From positions 6,412,501-6,476,500 of the forward strand of contig NZ_BCQA01000001.1 of NCBI RefSeq assembly GCF_001748145.1: DNA of 64,000 bases, read 5' to 3'. The position numbers were made by a program, and so were the translations under genes. The DNA comes from Bosea sp. BIWAKO-01. GTDB taxonomy: Bacteria > Pseudomonadota > Alphaproteobacteria > Rhizobiales > Beijerinckiaceae. How positions within the stretch are numbered: the stretch's first letter is position 1; each line of letters begins with the position of its first letter. Of the stretch, positions 15,617 to 24,913 are shown in pieces. Below the pieces are notes generated by a model, which saw only the letters and a list, made by a program, of their open reading frames with translations, was not told the DNA's origin and did no database searches.

Positions 15617-16629
15617 GGCACAAGGTCCTGCATGGGCGCCCGCCAGCAGCGGCTGAAATGGCCGGCGGTGACCTCCATGAGGTCCGGCATCTCGGCGCAG
15701 CGTTCGACGCGGAAGGGGCAGCGCGCCTGGAACCGGCAGCCCGAGGGCGGATTGGCCATGTCAGGCACGGTGCCGGAGATGGCGACCAGCTGCTCGCGCT
15801 TCTCGTCGAGACGCGGCAGCGAGCCGAGCAGGCCGACCGTGTAGGGGTGCTGCGGGAAGGTGAAGAGGTCCTCGACGGAGCATTGCTCGACCACCTGGCC
15901 GGCATACATGACGATGACGTCGTCGCAGGATTCCGCGACTACGCCGAGATCATGGGTGATCAGGATGATGGCGGTGCCGGTCTTCTGCTGCAGCTCCCGC
16001 ATCAGCTCGAGCACCTGCGCCTGGATGGTGACGTCGAGCGCGGTCGTGGGCTCGTCGGCAATCAGCAATTCGGGATCGCAGGCGAGCGCCATGGCGATCA
16101 TGACGCGCTGGCGCATGCCGCCGGAGAGATTATGCGGATACTGGTGGTAGCGGGTCTCGGGCGAAGGAATGCGCACCAGCTTCAGCATGGCGATGGCGCG
16201 TTCGGTCGCCTCCTTCTTCGAGATCGGCCGGTGGCGCAGGATGACCTCGTTGATCTGCTCGCCGACCGTGTAGGACGGGTTGAGCGAGGTCATCGGCTCC
16301 TGGAAGATCATCGCCAGCCGGTTGCCGCGCAGGCTGCGCATGCCGGACTTGCTCTCGTCGAGCAGTTCGCGGCCATCGAAACGGACATTGCCTGAAATGC
16401 GCGCGCTGTGCTCCGGCAGGAGCCGCATGACGGCGAGCGAGGTCACGCTCTTGCCGCTGCCGGATTCGCCGACGATCGCCAGCGTGCGCCCTTTCCGAAC
16501 CGAGAAGCTGACGCCGTCGACCGCCGTCACGGTACGCGTGTCGCCCTCGAAGGCGACACGCAGGTTGGTGACGTCGAGGACGGACGCGGCTGCGTCATCG
16601 GCCCGGACGGTTCGGAGAGGGAGGTTCAT
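15613..16629 (-). CDS. Peptide/opine ABC transporter ATP-binding protein, DppD type (locus 1)
   Basis: A 338-residue ATPase with Walker [12 protein letters not shown], signature [12 protein letters not shown], Walker [13 protein letters not shown] and switch [13 protein letters not shown]. The oligopeptide C-terminal motif [15 protein letters not shown] is present. It lies 18 nt downstream of the binding-protein gene and overlaps the DppF-type gene by 4 nt. It forms the heterodimeric motor of the locus 1 importer. Confidence 0.92.
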   Translation of the reverse strand: MNLPLRTVRADDAAASVLDVTNLRVAFEGDTRTVTAVDGVSFSVRKGRTLAIVGESGSGKSVTSLAVMRLLPEHSARISGNVRFDGRELLDESKSGMRSLRGNRLAMIFQEPMTSLNPSYTVGEQINEVILRHRPISKKEATERAIAMLKLVRIPSPETRYHQYPHNLSGGMRQRVMIAMALACDPELLIADEPTTALDVTIQAQVLELMRELQQKTGTAIILITHDLGVVAESCDDVIVMYAGQVVEQCSVEDLFTFPQHPYTVGLLGSLPRLDEKREQLVAISGTVPDMANPPSGCRFQARCPFRVERCAEMPDLMEVTAGHFSRCWRAPMQDLVP

Positions 16630-16647
16630 GGCTGCCTTGATGCCAGC

Positions 16648-18168
16648 TCAGTTTTTGCGGCTGACGCCAGCCAGGCGGATGATGCCATCCGGAGCGGGCT
16701 TGATGCCGGTGATCTTGGAGCTGTGCGCGAAGATCCACTGCGAGTGGTAGAGATAGACGATCGGCAGGTCCTTGAGCAGGATCGCCATGGCCTTGGCGTA
16801 TTCGGCCTTGCGCGCCTCGGGGTCACCCAGCGAGCGGGCCTTCGCCAGGATCGCGTCGAGCGCCTCGTTGCAATATTTGGCGTCGTTCGTCGCGGCGCCA
16901 CAAGAGAGCATCGGCGTGACGTTCAGGTCGGGATCGACGCGGCCGCTCCAGCCGACGAGATGGGACTGGAACTTGCCCTGGCGGGCGATGTCGAGCAGCG
17001 TCATCAGCTCGGTCGGCTTGATCGAGACCTTGATGCCGACCTCCTGGACCATCGCCTGGATGAGCTGGGCGACCTGCTGGCGCTCGGCATCGGTGGGAAC
17101 GAGCAGTTCCAGATTGACCGACTTCACGCCGGCTTCCGCCATCTTCTTCTTGGCGGCGTCGAGATCACGGGCCGGAACCGGGAAGCTCTTGTCGTAGAAC
17201 GGGCTCGACGGCGGGAAAGGCTGGTTGCCGATGCTGGCCTGGCCGTCGAAGACGACATTGCTGATCGCCTGGCGATCGATCGCGAGGCTGAAGGCTTCGC
17301 GGATCGCGGCCTTCTTGCCGGCATCGAGATTGGCGCCGTCGCCACCGATGCTGAAGGTGATGCCGTAATAGCCGAGGCCGACGACAGGGTCGACCGCCAG
17401 GGCCTTGTCGGCCTTGACGGCATCGACATCGGTCGCAGCTAGACGCTCGATCAGGTCAAGCTGGCCGGAGCGCAGGTTCAGCAGGCGGACATTGGAATCC
17501 GGCATGCCGCGATAGATCAGGCGATCGAACCCGTATTTCGCCGCATCGTAATATTGCGGGAACTTTTCGAGGACGATGCGGTCCTGGACCACGCGCTCCA
17601 GGAACTTGTAGGGGCCGGAGCAGACCGGCGCATCGGTGAACTTGTCGCCGAGCTTCTCGCCGGCCGCCGGGCTGACGATCATGCCGGCGCGGTCGCTGAG
17701 CGCGGCGAGCAGCGGAACCGAAGGCTCCTTGAGGGTGATCTTGACGGTGGTCGGATCGACGGCCTCGACGGTCTTGATCGCGCTGATTTCAGCCTTGCGC
17801 CGCGAGATGCCCGAGGTCAGCGCGCGCTCGAGATTGTACTTGATCGCCGCGGCGTCGACCTTGGTGCCATCGTGGAAGACGGCATCGCTGCGCAGCTTCA
17901 GGGTCAGCGCGGTGCTGTCGGCGCTCCATTCCCAGCTGGCAGCCAGCATCGGGATGATTTTGCCGTTCTGGTCGATGTCGACGATCTTGTCGCAGAGCGA
18001 CTGCAGCACGTGGCGGCCGACGAAGCTCCAGTTGGAGACCGGGTCGAGCGTATCGGGATCGTCCTGCAGGCCGATCTTGAGAACGGTCTGGGCGGCGGCG
18101 GGCGCCACCGTCACGGCCATGGCGCCGAGCGCCAGGCTGGCTGCGAGTGCAAGATAAGTCGGTTTCAT
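16648..18168 (-). CDS. ABC transporter substrate-binding protein, family 5 (locus 1)
   Basis: A 506-residue periplasmic SBP_bac_5 protein. It has a Sec signal peptide (LALAASLALGAMAVTVAPAAAQ) followed by TVLKIGLQDDPDTLDPVSNW and the family motif LKLRSDAVFHDGTKVDAAAIKYNLERAL. The C-lobe includes IREAFSLAIDRQAI and DPDLNVTPMLSC. Ligand class (dipeptide, glutathione, opine or gamma-glutamyl compound) cannot be read from sequence; its place directly after a gamma-glutamyltransferase suggests a gamma-glutamyl compound. It differs in subfamily from the binding proteins of loci 2 and 3. Confidence 0.9.
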   Translation of the reverse strand: MKPTYLALAASLALGAMAVTVAPAAAQTVLKIGLQDDPDTLDPVSNWSFVGRHVLQSLCDKIVDIDQNGKIIPMLAASWEWSADSTALTLKLRSDAVFHDGTKVDAAAIKYNLERALTSGISRRKAEISAIKTVEAVDPTTVKITLKEPSVPLLAALSDRAGMIVSPAAGEKLGDKFTDAPVCSGPYKFLERVVQDRIVLEKFPQYYDAAKYGFDRLIYRGMPDSNVRLLNLRSGQLDLIERLAATDVDAVKADKALAVDPVVGLGYYGITFSIGGDGANLDAGKKAAIREAFSLAIDRQAISNVVFDGQASIGNQPFPPSSPFYDKSFPVPARDLDAAKKKMAEAGVKSVNLELLVPTDAERQQVAQLIQAMVQEVGIKVSIKPTELMTLLDIARQGKFQSHLVGWSGRVDPDLNVTPMLSCGAATNDAKYCNEALDAILAKARSLGDPEARKAEYAKAMAILLKDLPIVYLYHSQWIFAHSSKITGIKPAPDGIIRLAGVSRKN

Positions 18169-18225
18169 CGATAGTCCCCTCTCCTGTTCCGAAATGCTTG
18201 TCTCATTGGGGGCAGCGGGTCGGGG

Positions 18226-20058
18226 TCAGCGGGCGACCGCATAACCCTGGACGCCGCGCGGATTGGCGCCAGCCTTCACCAGCTGCACGTCGCCATCCAT
18301 CTCGCGGGCAACCGCCGAGAGGCGCCCTTCGGACCAGGCGTCGCCGACGGTGATCTTGTGGCCGCGCGCCGCCAGCTCGTCGCGGACTGGCTGCGGGAAG
18401 CGGTCTTCGAGCGTGATCGCGCCGAAGCTGATCTCGCGCGGCCAGAAGGAGCTGGCGAGATGGTCGGTATGGAAGGACGGCGCGTCGATCGCTTCCTGAA
18501 GGTTCATGCCCTTGTGGAGATGGCGCAGCAGCATGATCAGCTGCCATTGATCCTGCTGGTCGCCGCCCGGCGTGCCGAAGGCCATGTAGGGCTTGCCGTC
18601 CCGGTAGACGGTTGACGGGGTGAGCGTCGTGCGCGGCCGCTTCGACGGCGCGAGCGTGGAATTCAGCCCCTCTTCGAGCCAGAACATCTGCGCGCGGGTC
18701 GTCAGGCTGAAGCCGAGGCCAGGAATGACCGGGCTCGACTGGAACCAGCCGCCCGACGGCGTCGCCGACACCATATTGCCCCAGCGGTCGACGGCGCTGA
18801 CCTGCACGGTGTCGCCGCGCTGCGCGCCTTCGCGGGTGAGCGCGGGTTCGCCCTGCCGGTCGTTCGGCAGCTTGGCTTCGCGGGCAACCGTCGGCTCGCC
18901 ACCGCCAAGGCCGGGCTGCGCGATGGTGCCGACCGTGCGCAGCGGCGGCAAGTTGGGGTTGCGCCCCTCGGGCGTGCCGGGGAGGACGTCCATGGAGGCC
19001 GTGCCCGTGATCAGCGCGCGGCGGATATCGGCATAGCCGGACGAAAGCAGCGCCTTGATCGGCACGTCGGAGTTGTCGCCATACCAGGAATCGCGGTCGG
19101 CCATCGCGAGCTTGGCCGTCTCGACGACGAGATGCACGAAATCGGCGCTGGTCGGATCGAGATCGGCGATATCCGTGCCCTTGAGGAGCTGCAGCATCTG
19201 CAGCAGGACCGGCCCTTGCGACCACGGCCCGCATTTGAAGACCTCGCAATCGCCATAGGTCACCGAGACCGGCTTTTCGACCTGCGGCTGATAATCGGCC
19301 ATGTCCTGCGCGGTGATCAGGCCCTTGTGGCGGCGGCCCGAGACGTCCCAGACTTCTTGGGTGGCGCAGAATTCCTCGATCTGCTCGGCAACCGGGCCGC
19401 GATACCAGAAATCGAGCGCCGCATTGATGCGCGCCTCGCGATTCCCGGCCGATTTCGCGTGGTCGAGGATCTGCTGGTAGAGCGCCGCGATCTGCGGATT
19501 GCGGAAGAGCTTGCCGGACTGAGGCGCCACGCCGCCAGGCAGGTAGATCTCTGCGGAAGTCGGCCAGTGGGTCTCGAAGAGCTCGCGCATCGAGGCGATC
19601 GTCCGGGCGATGCGCGGCACCAGCGGGTGGCCGGTCTTCGCGTAGTAGATCGCCGGCGCCAGCACGTCTTCGAGCTCGGCCGTGCCGTAGTCGCGCAGCA
19701 GCGTCAGCCAGGCGCCGAACGCGCCGGGAATGCAGGCGGCGAGCAGGCCGGTGCCCGGAATGATGTCGAGGCCGAGATCCTTGAAATGCTTGATGGTGGC
19801 CTTCGCCGGGGACGGCCCCTGCCCGCAGATGACGATCGGCTGATCCGCGCCGACCGGGGTCACGATGATCGGCACCTCGCCGGCGGGGCCGTTGAGATGC
19901 GGCTCGACGATCTGCAGGACGAAACCGGTCGCGACCGCGGCATCAAAGGCCGTGTGGCCCTTTTCCAGAAGGGACATGCCGACGGTCGAGGCAAGCCAAT
20001 GCGTCGAGGAAACGGCTCCGAATGTGCCCCTGAGTTCCGGTCGCGTCGTAAAAGTCAT
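18226..20058 (-). CDS. Gamma-glutamyltransferase-family protein, cytoplasmic (YwrD-like)
   Basis: A 610-residue N-terminal-nucleophile hydrolase. The self-cleavage/catalytic threonine is T417 in GDTVQVSAVDRWGNMVSATPSGGW; the following SPVIPGLGFSLTTRAQMF and GTPGGDQQDQW match the small-subunit substrate loops. Family members autocleave and then hydrolyse or transfer gamma-glutamyl groups, as in glutathione breakdown. There is no signal peptide, unlike periplasmic Ggt, so it acts in the cytoplasm on imported substrate, which fits its place at the head of a peptide-importer operon. The family also includes enzymes with other amide substrates, so the name is not a proven activity. Confidence 0.87.
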   Translation of the reverse strand: MTFTTRPELRGTFGAVSSTHWLASTVGMSLLEKGHTAFDAAVATGFVLQIVEPHLNGPAGEVPIIVTPVGADQPIVICGQGPSPAKATIKHFKDLGLDIIPGTGLLAACIPGAFGAWLTLLRDYGTAELEDVLAPAIYYAKTGHPLVPRIARTIASMRELFETHWPTSAEIYLPGGVAPQSGKLFRNPQIAALYQQILDHAKSAGNREARINAALDFWYRGPVAEQIEEFCATQEVWDVSGRRHKGLITAQDMADYQPQVEKPVSVTYGDCEVFKCGPWSQGPVLLQMLQLLKGTDIADLDPTSADFVHLVVETAKLAMADRDSWYGDNSDVPIKALLSSGYADIRRALITGTASMDVLPGTPEGRNPNLPPLRTVGTIAQPGLGGGEPTVAREAKLPNDRQGEPALTREGAQRGDTVQVSAVDRWGNMVSATPSGGWFQSSPVIPGLGFSLTTRAQMFWLEEGLNSTLAPSKRPRTTLTPSTVYRDGKPYMAFGTPGGDQQDQWQLIMLLRHLHKGMNLQEAIDAPSFHTDHLASSFWPREISFGAITLEDRFPQPVRDELAARGHKITVGDAWSEGRLSAVAREMDGDVQLVKAGANPRGVQGYAVAR

Positions 20059-20084
20059 GGCAATTCCTCATTTCCAGCCATCCG

Positions 20085-20250
20085 CGACCGCCTGAGGCAG
20101 GCTGTCGACAAGCCGGAGATCCACGCGGGGATGTTAGACAAGCCTCAGGATTTTGTGCCGCAGCTCATGCGGGAGCGGCTCGTTTTGTATATTTTTTGTC
20201 CACATTGCAATAGGATTGTGTACTCATCGGGATCAGCCGAGGTGGTGATC
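20085..20250. promoter_or_regulatory. Divergent promoter region of ggt-importer operon and gntR 1
   Basis: The 241-nt spacer between divergent starts contains an AT-rich island near 20183-20225. Two degenerate copies of a TTGTATAC-like motif, TTGTATA (20185-20191) and TTGTGTAC (20216-20223), lie 31 bp apart. They are candidate GntR half-operators; no clean -35/-10 pair could be fixed. Confidence 0.3.
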
Positions 20251-20299
20251 CGGGAGGGTGGGCTTGCGCGTGACGGAGTTTGGAACAGAGGAACGCGCG

Positions 20300-20992
20300 A
20301 TGCCGGACATGCCGGCCGCCACCAAGAAAAGCCGCAGCGATTTCATCGCCGAACAGCTCGAAGAGGCTGTCATCAATGGCGAGTTTCCGGCTGGCGCCCG
20401 GCTCGATGAAGCCTCGATCGCCCTGCAGTTCGGAGTCTCCCGCACGCCCGTCCGCGAAGCCCTGCATATCCTGTGCGGCCGCGGACTGGCCGAGCGCGAG
20501 CCCTATAAGGGCGTGGTGGTGACGCAGATTTCCACAGAGCGCATCGACGAGATGTTCGAGGCGATGGCCGAGCTGGAGGCCACCTGCGGCCGGCTCTCCT
20601 CACATCGGATGACGATGCGGGAGCGGGCCGAACTCGAAAGCCTGCACCGCCAGATGAATGCGCTGGCCGACGAGGGCGACCTCGATGGCTACACCGAGCT
20701 CAACACGCAGTTTCACAGCCTCCTCTTCCAGGGCAGCCATAACAGCGACCTGATCGCGGTTGCCCAGACGCTGCGGCTGAAACTCGCGCCCTTCCGCAAA
20801 TTCCAGCTCAAGGACAAGGGACGCGTCAAACGATCCTGCCGCGAGCATCAGCAGATCGTCGACGCGATCCTGGATCAGGATGCCAAGACTGCGGAAAACG
20901 CGCTGCGTCGCCATCTCGTCTCGGCGGCCCAGGAAGTCCTGATCAAACGGCAGCGGCAGGAAGACGAGGCCGTCGCCAAAAGTGCGCTCTGA
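20300..20992 (+). CDS. GntR-family regulator (FCD type), locus 1
   Basis: A 230-residue regulator. The N-terminal winged helix contains LDEASIALQFGVSRTPVREALHILCGRGL, and the C-terminal all-helical FCD domain has the metal/ligand residues typical of FadR relatives (ELNTQFHSLLFQGSHN, CREHQQIVDAI, RRHLVSAAQEV). ATG 20300 is chosen because it follows GAGGAACG; an upstream in-frame ATG has no such site. It is divergent from the ggt-importer operon and 14 nt upstream of the NTF2-like gene, so it probably controls both in response to the imported substrate. Confidence 0.9.
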   Translation: MPDMPAATKKSRSDFIAEQLEEAVINGEFPAGARLDEASIALQFGVSRTPVREALHILCGRGLAEREPYKGVVVTQISTERIDEMFEAMAELEATCGRLSSHRMTMRERAELESLHRQMNALADEGDLDGYTELNTQFHSLLFQGSHNSDLIAVAQTLRLKLAPFRKFQLKDKGRVKRSCREHQQIVDAILDQDAKTAENALRRHLVSAAQEVLIKRQRQEDEAVAKSAL

Positions 20993-21006
20993 AAGGCACG
21001 ATCCAA

Positions 21007-21420
21007 ATGTCTGATACTATTGAGAAAGAGGCGATCCGCGCGGTCATCGCCACGATGCAGGCGGCCTGGAACCGCGGCGATTTCCACGGCTATATGGCGG
21101 GCTTCGCCAATCCCGATGTGATTTTCGTCTCCCGCGGCCGCATCCAGAAGGACTGGCAGGGAACGCTCGACCATTACATCGCCGATTATGGCGGCGGGCC
21201 GGGTTCGCAGGGCGAGCTCGCCTTTTCCAACATCCGCATCGAGATGCTGGCCCCCGATGCCGCCCAGCTGATCAGCGACTACAAGCTGGTGCGCGCGGCG
21301 GGCAACCAGACCGGCGTCAACACCCGTCTGATGCGCAAGCGCGACGACCGATGGGTCATCGCCCTCAACCATGTCTCGCAAATCGAGCCCGCCGGCGCGA
21401 AGGCCCCGGCGCGCGACTGA
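21007..21420 (+). CDS. NTF2-like (SnoaL/DUF4440) protein
   Basis: A 137-residue protein of the NTF2-like cone fold: AIRAVIATMQAAWNRGDFHGYMAGFANPDVIFVSRGR at the N-terminus and RLMRKRDDRWVIALNHVSQIE at the C-terminus, the usual SnoaL/ketosteroid-isomerase-like pattern. The reaction is unknown; such proteins act as isomerases, hydratases, or binding proteins. It follows gntR by 14 nt and is probably cotranscribed. A truncated copy of its second half lies at 45284-45488, again behind a GntR gene. Confidence 0.72.
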   Translation: MSDTIEKEAIRAVIATMQAAWNRGDFHGYMAGFANPDVIFVSRGRIQKDWQGTLDHYIADYGGGPGSQGELAFSNIRIEMLAPDAAQLISDYKLVRAAGNQTGVNTRLMRKRDDRWVIALNHVSQIEPAGAKAPARD

Positions 21421-21507
21421 CCAGGTGGCCCGGAGCGTGTCTCGCGGCCTTGCTCCGCCCTGCGGCCATTGATGCGCCACGCAGCCCGAAACGGGGCCAA
21501 GGAGCGA

Positions 21508-22212
21508 TCAACGCTCGGAATGATCCGGATCGCTGCCCGGCAGCCGTGGGATCAGCTCGTCGATCGAGCGTTGGATATGCGCGCGCATCAGCCGGCGCAC
21601 GACGGTCGCGTCATTGCGGGCGCAGGCCTCGATGATCGCCTCGTGCTCGGGCACCATCGCGGCAAGGCGGTGGTCGGGGAAGCCGAAGCGGCGTCGCGTC
21701 GCTCCCACGAACGCATTGTGCTGGTCGAGCAGGACAAGCGCGGACCTGTTCGGTCGGATCGACAGGATGCTGGTGTGGAAGGCGCCGTTGGTCGCGGAGA
21801 TGGCCGCCGAGTTGCCCTGGCGGATGGCGGCGGCATAATCCTTATGGATCGCCCAGAGCGCGTCGATGTCGCGCGCTGTTGCGACCGCTGCGCTGTAGCC
21901 GGCCAGCGGCGGCTCGAGGGCGAGGCGGATCTCGAACAATTCGCGAATGAACGCGCGTTCGATCGACCGAACCCGCGCGCCCCGGTTCGGCAGGATTTCG
22001 ATCCAGCCCTCGCCTTCGAGCTGGCCGAGCGCCTCGCGGATCGGCGCAGGGCTCGTCCCGTAGCGCTGCACCAGCGCCGCCATCTTCAGATGCTCTGACG
22101 GCGCGAAGGTCCCTGCGACAATGTCGGCGCGAATGGCTTCGCGCAGCCGTTGATAGGTCGTCGCCTGCATGAAGGGCACGATCCGGCTGGCAGGGGCCGA
22201 TGCGTCCGTCAT
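21508..22212 (-). CDS. GntR-family regulator (FCD type), locus 2
   Basis: A 234-residue regulator. The winged-helix region is LREAIRADIVAGTFAPSEHLKMAALVQRYGTSPAPIREALGQLEGEG, and the FCD domain has FEIRLALEPPLAGYSA, NGAFHTSILS, VPEHEAIIEACARND and RRLMRAHIQRSIDEL. ATG 22212 is preferred; a further 41 in-frame residues upstream are low-complexity. It is divergent from the enolase-importer operon and is its likely repressor. The AT-rich spacer between them holds the probable operator. Confidence 0.88.
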   Translation of the reverse strand: MTDASAPASRIVPFMQATTYQRLREAIRADIVAGTFAPSEHLKMAALVQRYGTSPAPIREALGQLEGEGWIEILPNRGARVRSIERAFIRELFEIRLALEPPLAGYSAAVATARDIDALWAIHKDYAAAIRQGNSAAISATNGAFHTSILSIRPNRSALVLLDQHNAFVGATRRRFGFPDHRLAAMVPEHEAIIEACARNDATVVRRLMRAHIQRSIDELIPRLPGSDPDHSER

Positions 22213-22321
22213 CTCGGCGCTCTCATTGTCGATTCCATCTCCGGCCCGCTCGCCGCCCGTTCCTGAACTGCAACGCGGGTCGATGCAACCTGTGCGACGT
22301 CCTGAACCCGATTCAGACGTC

Positions 22322-22364
22322 TTGACATTCGTCACCTTCTGCGAAGTTATAGATATTATATAAT
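22322..22364. promoter_or_regulatory. AT-rich divergent promoter/operator of locus 2
   Basis: A TTGACA box lies at 22322-22327 and a perfect TATAAT at 22359-22364. They are 31 nt apart, too far to be one promoter pair. Within the spacer, TTATA-7 nt-TATAA forms a dyad (22347-22363). This is the most AT-rich point for several kilobases and the natural site for GntR control of the two divergent operons. Confidence 0.45.
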
Positions 22365-22457
22365 CTGACGAAGCCGAGGATGTCCAGCGAGACTGGGCCT
22401 CGCGACCCGGTACTTCGGGTCACAATCGGCCGCGACGAGGGATTGGAAGCGAGCACC

Positions 22458-23654
22458 ATGGACGTGCGGCTACGGGACAAAACGGAGATCGGGGCCGAAC
22501 CTGGCCCTCGCGCCAGCGAGATCGTCCGTATCGAGCTCTGGATCTTCAGTTATCCGATGGTTGGGGTCGGCCCGGGCGGCATCGACGTGACCGGCGCAAA
22601 GTCGGAGCGTACGCGCCTCGCGGTGCGGATGGAAACCCGGGACGGCGCGCGCGGCGCCTATGTCGGCGGCCAGGCGAATGCGCTCGCCCAGGCGGCGGCC
22701 TGCGCCCGCGCCGTGCTCGGTCTCGACGCCTTCGCCCGCGAGCGGGCCTATGAGCGCATCCGCCGCCAGCTCCGCAAGGAAGACCGCATGGGCGCCGGCG
22801 TGATCGACGTCGCGATGTGGGACCTTGCCGGTCATCGGCTCGGCCTGTCGGTCAGCCAGATGCTCGGCGGCAACAAGACCCGCCTCCCCGCCTATGCCTC
22901 GACCTGGTTTGGCGGCGAAGGCGGCGGCCTCACGACGCCGGAAGCCTTCGCCGACTTCGCCGAGGAATGCTACGAGCTCGGCTATCGCGGGTTCAAGATG
23001 CATGGCTGGACCGATGGCAGCCCGACGCGCGACGCCGCGGCCGTCCGCCTGCTTGGCCAGCGCATCGGCGACAGGATGGCGCTGATGCACGACGCCGCCT
23101 GTCACCTGCGCAGCTTCGCCGACGCGCTTGAAGTCGGGCGTGCCTGCGATGACGCCAATTTCTTCTGGTACGAGGATCCCTATAGCGATGGCGGCCTTGC
23201 CGCCCACGCCCACCGGCGCCTGCGCGAGATGCTGAAGACGCCGATCCTGCTCGGAGAGCATGTGCGCGGGCTGGAATCCATGGCGACGCTGACTATCGCC
23301 GACGGCACCGACTTCGTGCGCGCAGACCCTGATTTCGACATCGGCATCACGGGCACGATGAAGATCGCGCATTTCGCCGAAGCGCTCGGCCTCGATGTCG
23401 AGCTGCACGCGCCGGGGCCGGCCCACCGGCACTGCATGGCGTCGATCCGCAACACGAATTTCTACGAATTGTCGATGGTCGGGCCGTCCCGCGGCAATTT
23501 CAACGCCCCGGTCTACGCATGCGGCTATTCCGACGCCCTCGACGATGTCGGCGCGGACGGATGCTTCCCGGTGCCCGAGGGCCCCGGCCTCGGGGTGAGG
23601 TACGACTGGGACTACATCACCCGCAATGCCAAATCGCATGTCGTGATCGAGTGA
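22458..23654 (+). CDS. Enolase-superfamily enzyme (mandelate racemase subgroup), paralogue 1
   Basis: A 398-residue enzyme. Capping domain first, then barrel motifs FKMHGW (Lys and His in place of the K-x-K pair), the three metal ligands (Asp in MHDAACH, Glu in WYEDPYSDGG, Glu in LLGEHVRG), the Asp of RADPDFD and the His in ELHAPGPAHRH. This is the mandelate-racemase-type layout used by acid-sugar dehydratases and racemases. ATG 22458 gives an N-terminus equal to paralogue 2; an upstream ATG at 22380 has no properly spaced ribosome-binding site. It is the first gene of the locus 2 operon, 7 nt before paralogue 2. The substrate is unknown. Confidence 0.85.
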   Translation: MDVRLRDKTEIGAEPGPRASEIVRIELWIFSYPMVGVGPGGIDVTGAKSERTRLAVRMETRDGARGAYVGGQANALAQAAACARAVLGLDAFARERAYERIRRQLRKEDRMGAGVIDVAMWDLAGHRLGLSVSQMLGGNKTRLPAYASTWFGGEGGGLTTPEAFADFAEECYELGYRGFKMHGWTDGSPTRDAAAVRLLGQRIGDRMALMHDAACHLRSFADALEVGRACDDANFFWYEDPYSDGGLAAHAHRRLREMLKTPILLGEHVRGLESMATLTIADGTDFVRADPDFDIGITGTMKIAHFAEALGLDVELHAPGPAHRHCMASIRNTNFYELSMVGPSRGNFNAPVYACGYSDALDDVGADGCFPVPEGPGLGVRYDWDYITRNAKSHVVIE

Positions 23655-23661
23655 GGGCGCC

Positions 23662-24873
23662 ATGCTGAGCGTAGAAGACACGGCAAGCGCCGCCCGCGAC
23701 GTCCTCGGTTCCGCCGCCACGCGCATCCGCCGGATCGACGTCATCCTGTTCGCACAGGACATGGAGAACGTCGCCTTCGACGTCAGTCCGAGCGGCATCG
23801 ACATGCCCGGCGTGCGCACGACACGCAAACGCATCGCCGTCCGCATCGAAACTGAGGACGGGGCGCGCGGCGAATATGTCGGCGGGCGCACCGACACGGC
23901 CCCACAGACCCATTTCATCGCCAAATGGATCATCGGGCGGGACTGCCATGCCCGCGAGACGATCTACGAGGACATCCGTCGCTGGTTGCGCAAGGAAGAC
24001 CGGATCGGCGGCTGCCAGATCGACAATGCCCTTTGGGACCTGGCGGGCAAGCGCACCGGCCACTCCGTCAGTGACCTGCTCGGCGGCCATCGTGGCAAGC
24101 GCCTGCCGGCCTACGCTTCGACCTGGTTTGGCGGCGACGGCGGCGGCCTCGCCACACCCGAGGCCTTCGCCGATTTCGCCGAGGAATGCTACGGCCTGGG
24201 GTATCGCGCCTTCAAGATGCACGGCTGGACCGATGGCGGCTGGCGGCGTGACGCTGCCGCGATCCGGCTTCTCGGCCGGCGCGTCGGTGGCCGCATGAAG
24301 CTGATGCATGATTCAGCCTGCCACCTGAAGACCTTTGCGGACGCCCTCGCCTGTGGCCGGGCCTGCGATGAGGCCGGCTTCTTCTGGTACGAGGATCCCT
24401 ATAGCGATGGCGGGCTTGCTGCCCACGCCCATCGTCGCCTGCGCGAACTGATCAAGACGCCGATCCTGCTCGGCGAGCACGTGCGCGGGCTGGAAGCGAT
24501 GGCGACGCTCACTCTCGCCGACGGCACCGACTTCGTGCGGGCCGATCCCGATCTCGATATCGGCATCACCGGCACGATGAAGATCGCCCATTTCGCCGAG
24601 GCGCTGGGCCTCGATGTCGAGCTCCACGGCAATGGCCCTGCACATCGCCACGCCATGGCCGCCATCCGAAACACGAATTTCTATGAACTGGCCATGGTCG
24701 GGCCGTCGCGCGGCCAGGCTGTCGGCACGTTCTATACCGACGGATATTCCGACAAGCTCGACGCTGTCGCCTCAGACGGCTGCTTCGTCGTGCCGGAGGG
24801 GCCAGGCCTCGGCGTCACCTATGACTGGGATTTCATCGAGAAGCACAAGGTCAGCCACAGCGTCTTCGAATGA
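23662..24873 (+). CDS. Enolase-superfamily enzyme (mandelate racemase subgroup), paralogue 2
   Basis: A 403-residue close relative of the preceding gene, sharing long near-identical blocks (AYASTWFGG, GFFWYEDPYSDGGLAAHAHR, MKIAHFAEALGLDVELH). Candidate catalytic and metal residues are K185/H187 (FKMHGW), D217, E244, E272, D295 and H322. All are kept, so both copies should be active. Tandem paralogues could handle two stereoisomers or successive steps, or form a heteromer. It is followed 40 nt later by the binding-protein gene, so the imported compound is the likely substrate. Confidence 0.87.
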   Translation: MLSVEDTASAARDVLGSAATRIRRIDVILFAQDMENVAFDVSPSGIDMPGVRTTRKRIAVRIETEDGARGEYVGGRTDTAPQTHFIAKWIIGRDCHARETIYEDIRRWLRKEDRIGGCQIDNALWDLAGKRTGHSVSDLLGGHRGKRLPAYASTWFGGDGGGLATPEAFADFAEECYGLGYRAFKMHGWTDGGWRRDAAAIRLLGRRVGGRMKLMHDSACHLKTFADALACGRACDEAGFFWYEDPYSDGGLAAHAHRRLRELIKTPILLGEHVRGLEAMATLTLADGTDFVRADPDLDIGITGTMKIAHFAEALGLDVELHGNGPAHRHAMAAIRNTNFYELAMVGPSRGQAVGTFYTDGYSDKLDAVASDGCFVVPEGPGLGVTYDWDFIEKHKVSHSVFE

Positions 24874-24913
24874 GCGCGGCCGAAAGAGCCCGCCATTCCC
24901 ACAGGAGGAAATC

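Noticed and set aside
22470..23933. 487-codon minus-strand frame
   Set aside because: Antisense to the enolase paralogues, which carry intact catalytic residues.
24614..24913. 100-residue N-terminal extension of the locus 2 binding protein
   Set aside because: It overlaps the enolase gene out of frame; ATG 24914 with AGGAGGAA and a signal peptide is clearly the start.
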